A stretch of 64,000 bases of DNA from JAZPYZ01 sp045544455 (GCA_045544455.1 JAZPYZ010000008.1:35879-99878), one strand, 5' to 3'; counted from the first letter of the stretch, positions 32,901 through 41,375 are shown. Notes: a model not told the origin generated them from the letters alone. A program made the numbers and translations.

Positions 32901-33074
32901 TATGTAATCAACACGCGTGATATCGGTGCGGTCGGTCAAGAAAACGACGGTCATATGATCCGTCAATGCGCAACCGAAAACAACGTCACCATCTTTACGG
33001 CGCTCGATACGGTTAGCGTGTTGTTGGACGTGTTGGAAGAAACCACGCTCACCATCTCGACCATCGACGCGTAA
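29901..33074 (+). CDS. carB: carbamoyl-phosphate synthase large subunit CarB
   Basis: Makes carbamoyl phosphate from ammonia, bicarbonate and two ATP. The 1057-residue chain has the two homologous ATP-grasp halves: the first starts KKVLIIGSGPIVIGQAAEFD, the second begins near residue 550 with KIVVLGAGPIRIGQGVEFD. ATP-grasp signatures (LRPAFTLGGTGGG, VRPSFVLGGRAM) are in both. The C-terminal ~140 residues form the allosteric MGS-like domain. The glutaminase subunit carA, usually directly upstream, is missing from this operon and window, so it must be encoded elsewhere if glutamine is used. Confidence 0.97.
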   Translation: MAKRTDIKKVLIIGSGPIVIGQAAEFDYAGTQACLALKEEGYEVVLVNSNPATIMTDTTIADKVYMEPLTLEYIAKILRYERPDAIVPGIGGQTGLNIAMQLEKKGVLKECEIELLGTSSESIERAEDRELFKELCQSIGEPTIPSEITYSIDEAKEAAARIGYPVVLRPAFTLGGTGGGFAYNEEELIEIGLNAFKLSPVHQVLIEKSVKGYKEIEFEVMRDSTDHAITICGMENIDPVGVHTGDSLVVAPIMTLNDHDLKMLNDSAIKIIKALKIEGGCNVQFALNPYTSEYFLIEVNPRVSRSSALASKASGYPIARVTAKIALGMSLEEIAIANTNAAFEPRLDYVVAKLPRFPFDKFTTAANTLGTQMKATGEVMGIGSTLEECLLKSVRSLETGADHFYLPKFDSQSDEELVEYIKTFRDDNIFAVTELIRRGMTVAQLHEITKITPYFLEAIEHIVEKESELKANVKNAEVLLSAKKMGFGDKFIAKLWKTTEIDVYEYRKSLGMFPAFRMVDTCHTNAYIPYFYSSYTGDNASVLTDKKKIVVLGAGPIRIGQGVEFDYSTVHAVQTIKKSGYEAIIINNNPETVSTDYTTADKLYFEPLTPEDVMNIIEFEKPEGVIASLGGQTAINLAQPLMERGVKIIGTDCAAIERAENRDSFEKILEELDIPQPQGRAVTKIEDGIQAAKDIGYPVLVRPSFVLGGRAMQIVANEEQLRHYLKTAVEIDEDKPVLVDKYIQGKEVEVDAICDGRDVFVPGIMELVERTGVHSGDSISVYPAFSISDKVKGTILQYAKKLGLGIGIIGLYNIQFIVDDNENVFIIEVNPRSSRTVPFLSKSTGYSLADIATEVILGKSLKEQGIFDIYPKEKQRWYVKVPVFSFNKIRGLDAYLSPEMKSTGEAIGYDNKLNRALYKALQASGMHLQNYGTVFATIADKDKEEALPLIRRFYNLGFNIEATIGTANFLKANGIRTHVRKKISENCDEIPEAIRQGHIAYVINTRDIGAVGQENDGHMIRQCATENNVTIFTALDTVSVLLDVLEETTLTISTIDA

Positions 33075-33100
33075 TGCAAAAACCTTTCTAAGGAGTTTCT

Positions 33101-33835
33101 ATGAAACAGGGAATTTTTCAAATTGTGGAAAACGTGCATTTGACCGATAGTGTGATGCGGATGCAACTGAAAGGAGACGTGTCTGATATCACCGCTTGCG
33201 GTCAATTCATCAACATCAAGATCGACGGACTGTATTTGCGCCGTCCGATTTCGGTGTGTGATGTCGACGAAGATACCGTTACGATCGTGTACAAGATCGT
33301 CGGTCGCGGTACCGAGATTATGAGCCGGATGCAAGAGGGGGAACTGGATGTTCTGACCGGGCTTGGCAATGGGTATGATCTGTCGGTGTCGGGGAATGCA
33401 CCGTTGCTGATCGGCGGTGGTGTCGGCGTGCCGCCGTTGTATTTGCTGGCGAAACGCTTGATCGCCGAAGGGAAACGCGTATCGGTGATTCTGGGATTCA
33501 ATACCAAAGAGGAAATCTTTTTGGAACAAGAATTCAAGGCCTTGGGCGCGGACGTCACGGTGGCCACGGCGGATGGCTCGTACGGCGTGAAAGGCTTTGT
33601 TACCGACGCGATGACCGTCAAAACCTACACCCACTTTTACACTTGTGGTCCTGAACCGATGCTTAAAGCGGTATATGCGGCAAGCAATACCAGTGGTCAA
33701 TTTAGTTTTGAAGAACGTATGGGATGCGGTTTTGGCGCTTGTATGGGCTGTTCCTGCAAGACGGTGACTGGTTATAAACGGATCTGCAAGGATGGTCCGG
33801 TGTTGCGCAAGGAGGAGATCTTATGGGAAAATTAA
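33101..33835 (+). CDS. pyrK: dihydroorotate dehydrogenase electron-transfer subunit PyrK
   Basis: FAD and [2Fe-2S] subunit that passes electrons from dihydroorotate oxidation on PyrD to NAD+. RRPISVCDV is the FAD-binding motif and the NAD-binding region has LIGGGVGVPPLYLLA. The cluster cysteines are in CGFGACMGCSC and a final RICKDGPV. The 244-residue length is normal. It overlaps pyrD by 13 bp. Its presence defines a type 1B enzyme. Confidence 0.95.
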   Translation: MKQGIFQIVENVHLTDSVMRMQLKGDVSDITACGQFINIKIDGLYLRRPISVCDVDEDTVTIVYKIVGRGTEIMSRMQEGELDVLTGLGNGYDLSVSGNAPLLIGGGVGVPPLYLLAKRLIAEGKRVSVILGFNTKEEIFLEQEFKALGADVTVATADGSYGVKGFVTDAMTVKTYTHFYTCGPEPMLKAVYAASNTSGQFSFEERMGCGFGACMGCSCKTVTGYKRICKDGPVLRKEEILWEN

Positions 33836-34734
33836 GCGTCAATCTTTGCGGTATCGAACTGGATAATCCCATCATTCCGGCCAGTGGAACGTTTGGATAC
33901 GGATATGAATTTGCAGAACTGTACGATATCAATTGTTTGGGAACGTTTTCGTTTAAAGGCACAACCAAAGATCCGCGTTTTGGCAATCCGACACCGCGCA
34001 TTGCGGAATGTCCGTCCGGCATGATCAATGCCGTTGGCTTACAAAACCCGGGTGTGGAAAAGGTGATTAGCGAAGAGTTGCCGAAGTTGAAGACCTGCTT
34101 TAACAAACCGGTCATGGCCAACGTCAGCGGCTTTTCGATTGAAGACTATGCTTACACCTGTGCCAAGCTGGACGCTTGTGAACAGGTTGGTTGGTTGGAA
34201 GTCAACGTTAGTTGCCCGAACGTGCACGGCGGCGGAATGAGTTTTGGTACCGATCCGAAAGCGGCCGCCGAAGTAACCAAATCGGTCAAAGCGGTGACCA
34301 CCAAACCGGTTATCGTGAAATTGTCGCCCAACGTTACCGATATTGTATCGATTGCCAAAGCGTGTGAAGATGCCGGTGCGGATGGGATTAGTCTAATCAA
34401 TACCTTGCTCGGTATGCGGATCGATCTGCGTACGCGCAAACCGGTAATCGCCAATAAAATGGGCGGTTTTTCTGGCGCGGCGATCTTTCCGGTTGCGGTG
34501 CGGATGGTATATCAGGTGGCGAATGCCGTTAAGATTCCGGTCGTTGGAATGGGCGGCGTGAGTTCGGCCGAAGATGTGATTGAAATGATGCTTGCCGGCG
34601 CGACGGCGGTGGAAGTGGGGGCGGCCAACCTGGTCGATCCGTTTGTTTGCCGTGATATAGTGGAAAACTTGCCGCGCGTGATGCAACAGTATCGTATCGA
34701 TAATTTGAAAGATATTATAGGAGGGGTTAAATAA
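33823..34734 (+). CDS. pyrD: dihydroorotate dehydrogenase catalytic subunit PyrD (type 1B)
   Basis: FMN TIM-barrel enzyme oxidising dihydroorotate to orotate, partnered with PyrK. ASGTFGYG at the N-terminus, NVSCPNVHGGG with the catalytic cysteine typical of class 1 enzymes, and GMGGVSSAEDVIEMMLAGA in the phosphate-binding part are visible. The 303-residue length is usual. GGAGGAG inside the end of pyrK serves as ribosome site, and the stop overlaps the pyrF start by one base. Confidence 0.96.
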   Translation: MGKLSVNLCGIELDNPIIPASGTFGYGYEFAELYDINCLGTFSFKGTTKDPRFGNPTPRIAECPSGMINAVGLQNPGVEKVISEELPKLKTCFNKPVMANVSGFSIEDYAYTCAKLDACEQVGWLEVNVSCPNVHGGGMSFGTDPKAAAEVTKSVKAVTTKPVIVKLSPNVTDIVSIAKACEDAGADGISLINTLLGMRIDLRTRKPVIANKMGGFSGAAIFPVAVRMVYQVANAVKIPVVGMGGVSSAEDVIEMMLAGATAVEVGAANLVDPFVCRDIVENLPRVMQQYRIDNLKDIIGGVK

Positions 34735-35432
34735 TGGGTAAGGACGTTATTATTGCGTGTGATTTTTCTAGCGCGCAACAAGTATTCTCGTTTTTGGACA
34801 AGTTTACCGGTCGGAAACCGTTTGTGAAGATCGGAATGGAACTGTTCTATGCGGAAGGTCCGCAGATTGTGCGTGAGATCAAGAAGAGAGGGCACAAGAT
34901 TTTCCTCGATTTGAAATCGCACGATATTCCGAACACCATCAAAAAATCCATGGCGGTATTGTCCGGCTTGGATGTGGATCTGTGTAACTTGCACGCCAGC
35001 GGTACGGTTCGCATGATGGAAGCGGCTATTGAAGGTCTTACTCGTTCGGATGGCACGCGTCCGTTGTTGATTGCGGTTACCCAGTTAACCTCGACCGATC
35101 AAGAAAGTATGGAAAACGATCTGTTGATCAAACAACCGATCGATCAAGTGGTAATGCACTATGCAGCGAACGCGAAAAAAGCCGGCCTGGACGGCGTGGT
35201 ATGTTCGCCGCTGGAAGCCGGTGAAGTGCATGATTTGTGCGGTAACGATTTCTTAACGGTTACGCCGGGTGTGCGGTTTGCCGACGGCGACATGGGCGAC
35301 CAAAAACGCGTTATGACGCCGGCTCAGGCCAAAGAGATCGGTTCGGATTATATTGTGGTTGGACGTCCGATCACCGCGGCCGAAGATCCGGTTGCGGCGT
35401 ATAACCGCTGTGTAGCGGAATTTTGTGACTGA
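34734..35432 (+). CDS. pyrF: orotidine-5'-phosphate decarboxylase PyrF
   Basis: Decarboxylates OMP to UMP, the last step of the pathway. The active-site motif FLDLKSHDIPNTIKKS carries the Asp-Lys-x-x-Asp-type residues of the short PyrF family. TPGVRFADGDMGDQKRVMTP and VVGRPIT complete the phosphate-binding barrel. The 232-residue length is normal. The ATG overlaps the pyrD stop (TAATG). Confidence 0.96.
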   Translation: MGKDVIIACDFSSAQQVFSFLDKFTGRKPFVKIGMELFYAEGPQIVREIKKRGHKIFLDLKSHDIPNTIKKSMAVLSGLDVDLCNLHASGTVRMMEAAIEGLTRSDGTRPLLIAVTQLTSTDQESMENDLLIKQPIDQVVMHYAANAKKAGLDGVVCSPLEAGEVHDLCGNDFLTVTPGVRFADGDMGDQKRVMTPAQAKEIGSDYIVVGRPITAAEDPVAAYNRCVAEFCD

Positions 35433-35461
35433 GTGGATAGTACGATAAGGAGATAGACATC

Positions 35462-36118
35462 ATGGAAAGCTATAAAAGAGAGTTTATTGAATTTCTGAAA
35501 GGTGCCGGCGTACTGAAATTTGGCGATTTCACGGCTAAAAGCGGTCGTAAAATTCCGTATTTCATCAACGCAGGTGAGATCAAAACCGGTGAACAAATTG
35601 CCAAACTCGGCGAATTCTATGCGAAAAGTTATTTAGAGAAGGTCGGTAACAAACGCACCGTTTTGTATGGACCGGCTTACAAAGGTATTTCGATCGCGGT
35701 TTCGTCATCTATTGCTTTGGCTAAAAACGGATTGGACGTACCGTTCTTCTTCAACCGTAAAGAAGCGAAAGATCACGGCGAAGGCGGTATTTTCGTCGGT
35801 TATGTTCCGACCGAGGGTGAAGAAATCGTGATTGTAGAAGATGTCATCACCGCCGGTACGGCCATTCGCGAAAGTATGGCTAATTTGAGCTCGTTGCAAG
35901 GGGTTAAAGTGGCGGCAACCTTCGTTATGGTTGACCGTAAAGAAAAAGGCCAAGGTGAAAAATCGGCCATGGCAGAAATTGAAGAAGTGTATGGTTTTCC
36001 GGTGTATTCGGTGGTAGACGTATACGATATCATCGAGTATCTCGAAGAAGATAGCGCTAACGCGGAAAACGTAGCACGTATCAAAAATTATTTAGCCGTG
36101 AACGGAGCAAAAGCATGA
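35462..36118 (+). CDS. pyrE: orotate phosphoribosyltransferase PyrE
   Basis: Joins orotate and PRPP to give OMP. GPAYKGISIAV is the early loop, and IVIVEDVITAGTAIRES is the PRPP-binding motif. The internal FFFNRKEAKDHGEGG loop is the flexible catalytic hood. The 218-residue length fits. The stop overlaps the pyrB start (ATGA), indicating coupled translation. Confidence 0.95.
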   Translation: MESYKREFIEFLKGAGVLKFGDFTAKSGRKIPYFINAGEIKTGEQIAKLGEFYAKSYLEKVGNKRTVLYGPAYKGISIAVSSSIALAKNGLDVPFFFNRKEAKDHGEGGIFVGYVPTEGEEIVIVEDVITAGTAIRESMANLSSLQGVKVAATFVMVDRKEKGQGEKSAMAEIEEVYGFPVYSVVDVYDIIEYLEEDSANAENVARIKNYLAVNGAKA

Positions 36119-37035
36119 GAAGTGTGATTGATATTCTGGATCTGTCGGTGGAAGAAATCAATGAATTGATCGCTACGGCGTGTGATATCATCGATCATCC
36201 GCAAACGTATGCCGACAAATGCAAAGGGAAGAAACTCGCGACGTTGTTTTTCGAGCCGTCTACCCGCACTCGTTTGAGTTTTGAGGCGGCAATGTATGAA
36301 CTCGGTGGCAATGTTATCGGGTTTTCCGAAGCACAGAGTTCTTCTGCGGCTAAAGGAGAGAGCGTGGCGGATACCGCCAAGACCATCAGTTGTTATGCCG
36401 ATATCATTGCGATGCGCCATCCGAAAGAAGGCGCACCGTTTGTTGCGGCGCAAAATGCCTCAATCCCGGTTATCAATGCCGGAGACGGCGGTCACAATCA
36501 TCCTACCCAGACGTTGGCGGATCTGTTGACCATCTATCGTGAAAAGGGTGGGTTTGACAATCTGACGGTCGGTTTTTGCGGAGACTTGAAATTCGGTCGT
36601 ACCGTACATTCGCTGATCAATGCATTGTCTAGATATCACAACATTAACATTGTGTTGATCTCACCGGAAGAATTGAAACTGCCGAGTTACGTGAAAAAAG
36701 ATATTTTACAGAAAAACAACATTCCGTATGTGCAGACCGATAATTTGGAAAACGCGATCCCGGATTTGGATATTCTGTATATGACTCGTGTGCAACGCGA
36801 ACGATTCTTCAACGAAGAAGATTATCTGCGGTTGAAAGATACGTATATTCTCGAACCGAAGAAGATGCAACGCGCCAAAAGTGATTTGTGCATTATGCAT
36901 CCGTTGCCGCGTGTGAATGAGATCAGTGTATCCATCGATAACGATCCGCGCGCTTGTTATTTCAAGCAGGTGCTAAACGGCAAATACATGAGAATGGCAC
37001 TTATTTTGAAATTGTTGGGGGCGATGGACAGATGA
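36115..37035 (+). CDS. pyrB: aspartate carbamoyltransferase catalytic subunit PyrB
   Basis: Condenses carbamoyl phosphate with aspartate. FEPSTRTRLSFEAAMYELGG binds carbamoyl phosphate, MRHP and HNHPTQTLADLLT are the other phosphate/active-site segments, and HPLPRVNEI near the C-terminus binds aspartate. The 306-residue length is typical. The regulatory chain gene pyrI overlaps its stop by four bases, so a regulated PyrB6-PyrI6 holoenzyme is expected. Confidence 0.96.
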   Translation: MRSVIDILDLSVEEINELIATACDIIDHPQTYADKCKGKKLATLFFEPSTRTRLSFEAAMYELGGNVIGFSEAQSSSAAKGESVADTAKTISCYADIIAMRHPKEGAPFVAAQNASIPVINAGDGGHNHPTQTLADLLTIYREKGGFDNLTVGFCGDLKFGRTVHSLINALSRYHNINIVLISPEELKLPSYVKKDILQKNNIPYVQTDNLENAIPDLDILYMTRVQRERFFNEEDYLRLKDTYILEPKKMQRAKSDLCIMHPLPRVNEISVSIDNDPRACYFKQVLNGKYMRMALILKLLGAMDR

Positions 37036-37451
37036 ATATAGATTCGATTGTCAACGGGATCGTAATTGATCATATTCCGGCCGGAAGCGGCATGCGGTTA
37101 TACGAATTGCTGAATTTGGATGCGTTAGATTGCCAAATTGCCATCATTAAAAACGCTTCCAGTCCGCGTATGGGGAAAAAAGATATCATTAAAATTGCGG
37201 CGAATATACCGACCGATCTGGATATTATCGGCTATGTTGCGCCGGATGTGACGATCAACGTCATTCGCGACGGTAAGTTGGTGGAAAAGAAATCGATCGA
37301 ATTGCCGCAAACACTTACCAACGTCATCAAATGTAAAAATCCGCGGTGTATCACTTCGACAGAACAGGAACTGGACCACCAATTCCGGTTATCGGATCGA
37401 GAAAACCGGGTTTATCGCTGTATTTATTGCGAAACAAAAGCATCGAATTGA
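37032..37451 (+). CDS. pyrI: aspartate carbamoyltransferase regulatory subunit PyrI
   Basis: Allosteric chain binding CTP/ATP in its N-terminal domain (NGIVIDHIPAGSGMRLYELL) and zinc in its C-terminal domain through four cysteines (CKNPRC and CIYC). The 139-residue length is slightly short of the E. coli protein. The ATG at 37032 is chosen for the ATGA overlap with pyrB. It is the last gene of the pyr operon; no clear terminator follows before the purine promoter. Confidence 0.94.
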   Translation: MNIDSIVNGIVIDHIPAGSGMRLYELLNLDALDCQIAIIKNASSPRMGKKDIIKIAANIPTDLDIIGYVAPDVTINVIRDGKLVEKKSIELPQTLTNVIKCKNPRCITSTEQELDHQFRLSDRENRVYRCIYCETKASN

Positions 37452-37509
37452 ACCGTCAAAATAAGGTCGATTCGGTGTCGGGAAAAATTGGATAATAGGG
37501 TTAAGCGGC

Positions 37510-37538
37510 TTGACAGAAACAGCGGTTTATGGTACAAT
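37510..37538 (+). promoter_or_regulatory. promoter of the purine cluster
   Basis: TTGACA (37510-37515) and TACAAT (37533-37538) with 17-base spacing, just upstream of the ZTP riboswitch. Confidence 0.85.
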
Positions 37539-37552
37539 AGTCCTACTTTATT

Positions 37553-37690
37553 TTAGGTATGTTTCCTTATGACTGACGGATAATTGTGGAGCACCACAAA
37601 GGAGTAAGGAACACGATATGGCATACCTTAAAGCCGACCGTCTGGGCGCTCTTAACTTAATTGTAAGCTAAGGGCGTCTTTCTGTTTTTT
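37553..37690 (+). promoter_or_regulatory. ZTP (pfl) riboswitch with expression-platform terminator, upstream of purE
   Basis: The aptamer is closed by AGGTATG/CATACCT (37555-37561 with 37622-37628). It has the pfl-motif hallmarks: ACTGACGGA, a GTGGAGCACCAC hairpin followed by AAAGGAG, and the pseudoknot strand CCGACCGTCTGGGC. A terminator stem, GCGCTCTTA with TAAGGGCGT (37646-37654 and 37669-37677), overlaps the last aptamer bases and is followed by a T-run. ZTP/ZMP accumulates when 10-formyl-THF is short. Binding should prevent termination and switch on the purine and one-carbon genes downstream. Confidence 0.9.
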
Positions 37691-37706
37691 AGAAAAGGAG
37701 TTTGTT

Positions 37707-38201
37707 ATGAAAAAAGTCGGAATCGTGATGGGTAGCGATAGTGATCTGCCGATTGTGAAAAAGGCGATGGATACGCTGAAAATGTTCGATATCCCGTTTG
37801 AAGTGCACGTCTATTCAGCGCACAGAACGCCGGATCAGGCGCGCGATTTTGCACGATCGGCCAGAGACAAGGGTTTTGGCGTGATGATTGCGGCAGCCGG
37901 TATGGCGGCGCATTTAGCCGGTGCGGTAGCGGCGAACACGACGCTTCCGGTTATCGGCATTCCGTGCAGTTCGCAAAATCTGGACGGATTGGACGCGTTA
38001 CTTTCCACTGTGCAGATGCCGTCGGGTATCCCGGTTGCTACGGTAGCGGTCGGCGGCGGCGCTAATGCGGCGTTACTCGCGGCACAGATGCTCGCCATTG
38101 AAGATTCGGAATTGGCGGCCAAACTGGATGCCAAACGGGTGGCCGATGCGCAAGCGGTTTTAGAAAAAGACGCCAAGATCTCGGCAGAATGGAACGCATA
38201 A
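37707..38201 (+). CDS. purE: N5-carboxyaminoimidazole ribonucleotide mutase PurE
   Basis: Moves the carboxyl group of N5-CAIR to give CAIR. GIVMGSDSDLPIVKKA, VYSAHRTPD and AAAGMAAHLAGAVAA are the conserved substrate-binding segments. The 164-residue length is that of class I PurE. It is the first gene after the ZTP riboswitch. The partner PurK is not in this cluster. Confidence 0.96.
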   Translation: MKKVGIVMGSDSDLPIVKKAMDTLKMFDIPFEVHVYSAHRTPDQARDFARSARDKGFGVMIAAAGMAAHLAGAVAANTTLPVIGIPCSSQNLDGLDALLSTVQMPSGIPVATVAVGGGANAALLAAQMLAIEDSELAAKLDAKRVADAQAVLEKDAKISAEWNA

Positions 38202-38239
38202 ACAACAGGCGAAAGGAAAACTAATACGGAGGCAAAGGC

Positions 38240-39667
38240 ATGGGTGGCTTTTTTGGAGCAGTTTGTCATCACGACGTGATATCGGACGTGTTTTTCGGCA
38301 CCGATTATCATTCTCATTTGGGCACAAGACGTGCCGGTATGGCGGCGTATGACGACACAATCGGTTTGCAACGGGATATTCATAACATCGAGAACTCTCC
38401 GTTTCGAACCAAGTTTGAACATATTTTTGAAGAGATGAAAGGTCACGCGGCCATCGGATGCATCAGCGATTACGATCCGCAACCGTTGTTGATTCGTTCA
38501 AATATTGGGGTGTATGCGATTTGTTGTGTCGGTATCATCAACAATGCTGAAGACCTGATTAAACAATATTTATCGGTCAGTAGCGGTGGACATTTCGGCG
38601 CGATGACCGGAGGTGCTGTCAATGCGACCGAACTGGTGGCGGCATTGATCAACCAAAAAGATAATTTTGCCGACGGCATTCGGTTCGCACAAGAGTCGAT
38701 TGAAGGTACGGCATCGATTTTGATCTTGACGGGATACGGTTCATTGATCGCTGCACGTGATAAACTCGGCCGTATTCCGGTGATGATCGGAAAAAATGAA
38801 CAGGGTTATTGCGTATCGTTTGAATCGTTTGCGTATCAAAAACTCGATTATGAAGACGAGTATGAACTCGGTCCCGGCGAAATTGTGGAAATTACCGCCG
38901 ATAGCCTCACACAACTGGCAAAGCCCGGTAAAGAAAAGCGGATTTGCTCGTTTTTGTGGAGTTATTACGGATACTCTACCTCTCGGTACGAGGGGAAAAA
39001 CGTTGAGGTTATGCGATATATCAACGGTAAAATTTTGGCTCAACACGACAAAGAGCGTGGCGTTGCCACCGATATTGATTACGTTGGTGGTGTGCCAGAT
39101 TCGGGCACGCCTCACGCTATCGGGTATGCGAATGCCAGCGGCATTCCGTTTGCGCGTGCGTTTATCAAATATACACCCACTTGGTCGAGAAGTTTTATTT
39201 CATCCCAGCAAAACGAACGTAAAAAAGTGGCGAAGATGAAACAAATTCCGGTTCATGAGTTGATTCAGGATAAGAAATTGTTGTTCGTTGACGATTCGAT
39301 CGTACGCGGTACGCAACTTAGAGAAACGGTGGAATTTTTATATGATAACGGCGCCAAAGAGGTACACGTTCGGTCGGCGTGTCCGCCGATCATGTTCGGG
39401 TGTAAATTCCTGAATTTCTCGCGTGCTACCAGCGATATGGAATTGATTGCTCGCCGTAAGATTATGGAGTTGGAAGGCGAAGAGGGCTTTGATCATATCG
39501 AAGAGTACAGTGATTCGTCCACTGAACGGGGCAGAAACCTGTGCGATGCCATTTGTAAAGAACTACATTTGGCGTCTTTGGATTTTCAATCGCTGGATGG
39601 TATTGTCGAGGCGATTGGTTTAGAACCGTGTGAATTATGTACATACTGTTGGAACGGAAAGGAATAA
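38240..39667 (+). CDS. purF: PurF-like amidophosphoribosyltransferase lacking the N-terminal cysteine
   Basis: PurF makes phosphoribosylamine from PRPP and glutamine. The 475-residue protein has both PurF domains. The PRPP motif LLFVDDSIVRGTQLRET is intact, and CPPIMFGC and the YIGGVPDSG-like YVGGVPDSGTPHA are in place. The N-terminus, however, reads MGGFFGAV where active PurF has Cys-Gly-x-Phe-Gly. The glutaminase nucleophile is replaced by glycine, so it would need free ammonia or another ammonia source. From memory, similar GGFFG variants occur in other anaerobes. No conventional PurF is in the window. Confidence 0.85.
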   Translation: MGGFFGAVCHHDVISDVFFGTDYHSHLGTRRAGMAAYDDTIGLQRDIHNIENSPFRTKFEHIFEEMKGHAAIGCISDYDPQPLLIRSNIGVYAICCVGIINNAEDLIKQYLSVSSGGHFGAMTGGAVNATELVAALINQKDNFADGIRFAQESIEGTASILILTGYGSLIAARDKLGRIPVMIGKNEQGYCVSFESFAYQKLDYEDEYELGPGEIVEITADSLTQLAKPGKEKRICSFLWSYYGYSTSRYEGKNVEVMRYINGKILAQHDKERGVATDIDYVGGVPDSGTPHAIGYANASGIPFARAFIKYTPTWSRSFISSQQNERKKVAKMKQIPVHELIQDKKLLFVDDSIVRGTQLRETVEFLYDNGAKEVHVRSACPPIMFGCKFLNFSRATSDMELIARRKIMELEGEEGFDHIEEYSDSSTERGRNLCDAICKELHLASLDFQSLDGIVEAIGLEPCELCTYCWNGKE

Positions 39668-39673
39668 AAGAAG

Positions 39674-40717
39674 ATGAATACACAATCGAGATCTGAAGCG
39701 TATGCGGCGGCCGGTGTGGATATCACCGCCGGTTACAAAGCAGTTGAATTGATGAAACAACATATTGCCAAAACCATGACGTCCGGCGTGTGCTCGGATG
39801 TTGGTGGGTTCGGTGGTTTGTTTGAATTGGATTTGACTGGTATCACTCGTCCGGTTCTCGTTAGCGGAACCGACGGCGTCGGCACGAAGTTGAAACTGGC
39901 CTTTTTGATGGACAAGCACGATACGGTCGGTATTGACTGTGTCGCGATGTGCGTTAACGACATCATCTGCAGTGGTGCCAAACCGTTGTTCTTCTTGGAT
40001 TATATTGCGTGTGGCAAAAACATTCCGGAACGCATTGCCGATATCGTAAAAGGCGTGTGTGAGGGATGCGTGCAATCCGGTGCGGCATTAATTGGCGGCG
40101 AAACGGCCGAAATGCCCGGCTTTTATCCGGAAGATGAATACGATCTTGCCGGCTACTGCACCGGTGTGGTGGATAAAGCGAAGATCATCGATAACAAAAC
40201 CATGTGTGAAGGGGATGTTGTAATCGCGTTGCCGTCCAGCGGCGTGCATTCCAACGGCTTCTCCTTAGTGCGCAAAGTGTTTGATGTGGAAAACTGTGAC
40301 CTGCGTTCGCCGATGGCCGAACTGGGCGGTAAATCGATCGGGGAAGCGTTGCTGGCGCCGACTCGTATTTACGTGAAACCGGTATTGGCGCTGATGGAAC
40401 AGGTCAAAGTGCGTGCCATTTCGCATATTACCGGCGGTGGTTTTTATGAAAATATTCCGCGCAGTATTCCGGACGGATATGCCGCGAGGATCGATAAATC
40501 CGCCGTACGTGTGTTGCCGATTTTTGAACTGATCGCGAAAACCGGTCAAATTACCGAACGCGATATGTTCAACACCTTCAACATGGGTGTCGGCATGAGC
40601 GTCGTGGTGGCTAAAGAAGATGCCGATAAAGCGCTGTCCGTTCTCAAAGAAAACGGAGAAGACGCTTATGTGATCGGTGAAATTGTCCGTTCGGACGATA
40701 AGATCATTTTGGAATAA
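39674..40717 (+). CDS. purM: phosphoribosylformylglycinamidine cyclo-ligase PurM
   Basis: ATP-dependent closure of the imidazole ring to AIR. The AIR synthase fold is recognised by SGTDGVGTKLKLA, MCVNDIICSGAKPLFFLDY, LIGGETAEMPGFY and ITGGGFYENIPR. The 347-residue length is normal. It is 6 bp after purF and 9 bp before purN, within a tight operon. Confidence 0.97.
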   Translation: MNTQSRSEAYAAAGVDITAGYKAVELMKQHIAKTMTSGVCSDVGGFGGLFELDLTGITRPVLVSGTDGVGTKLKLAFLMDKHDTVGIDCVAMCVNDIICSGAKPLFFLDYIACGKNIPERIADIVKGVCEGCVQSGAALIGGETAEMPGFYPEDEYDLAGYCTGVVDKAKIIDNKTMCEGDVVIALPSSGVHSNGFSLVRKVFDVENCDLRSPMAELGGKSIGEALLAPTRIYVKPVLALMEQVKVRAISHITGGGFYENIPRSIPDGYAARIDKSAVRVLPIFELIAKTGQITERDMFNTFNMGVGMSVVVAKEDADKALSVLKENGEDAYVIGEIVRSDDKIILE

Positions 40718-40726
40718 ACCACGGAA

Positions 40727-41374
40727 ATGGAGACGTGTAAGTTGCTCGAACAGACAGTGAAGATAGCCGTTTTAGTTTCAGGTGGCGGGACCAACCTGCA
40801 AGCGTTGATCGACGCTGAACGGGCCGGTATCATCCACAGTGGCCATATAGCGTTGGTGGTTGCCAATAATGCCAACGCCTATGCGCTGGAACGGGCGGCC
40901 AAGGCCGATATTCCGACGGCGGTTATCACGAAAAAGATGTGCGACGGTAATCAAGAAACGTTTGAAAACGCTTTAATTGCCAAATTGGAAGAGTATGATA
41001 TCGGCCTTATTGTATTGGCCGGTTTCATGTCGATTTTAAGTGAACGGTTTACCAGTCGTTTTGAAAAGCGCATTATTAACGTACATCCGTCTTTGATTCC
41101 GTCGTTTTGCGGACAAGGATTTTACGGGTTGCGTGTGCACGAAGCGGCACTGGCAAAAGGGGTTAAGGTGACGGGTGCGACGGTGCATTTCGTCAACGAA
41201 ATTCCGGATGGCGGCGAAATCATCCTGCAAAAGGCGGTTTCGATTCGGGCGAATGATACCCCCGAAAGTTTGCAAAAACGTGTGATGCGTTTAGCGGAGT
41301 GGAAAATTTTGCCGGCGGCGACCGAGTTGGTTTGCGCCGACATGTTAATGGATAAGGGAAAGGAACGAGAATAA
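40727..41374 (+). CDS. purN: phosphoribosylglycinamide formyltransferase PurN
   Basis: Transfers a formyl group from 10-formyl-THF to GAR. VLVSGGGTNLQALIDA is the N-terminal phosphate-binding loop, INVHPSLIPSFCGQGFYGLRVHEA holds the catalytic His and neighbours, and TGATVHFVNEIPDGGEII carries the catalytic Asp region. The start is uncertain: the in-frame TTG at 40742 has the better ribosome site (GGAG 9 bases upstream), while the ATG at 40727 adds five residues. PurN dependence on formyl-THF fits control by the ZTP riboswitch. Confidence 0.93.
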   Translation: METCKLLEQTVKIAVLVSGGGTNLQALIDAERAGIIHSGHIALVVANNANAYALERAAKADIPTAVITKKMCDGNQETFENALIAKLEEYDIGLIVLAGFMSILSERFTSRFEKRIINVHPSLIPSFCGQGFYGLRVHEAALAKGVKVTGATVHFVNEIPDGGEIILQKAVSIRANDTPESLQKRVMRLAEWKILPAATELVCADMLMDKGKERE

Positions 41375-41375
41375 C

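Noticed and set aside
37618..37671. Short open frame starting ATGGCATACC in the purE leader
   Set aside because: It lies within the ZTP riboswitch aptamer and terminator, whose conserved bases explain the sequence; there is no independent coding evidence.
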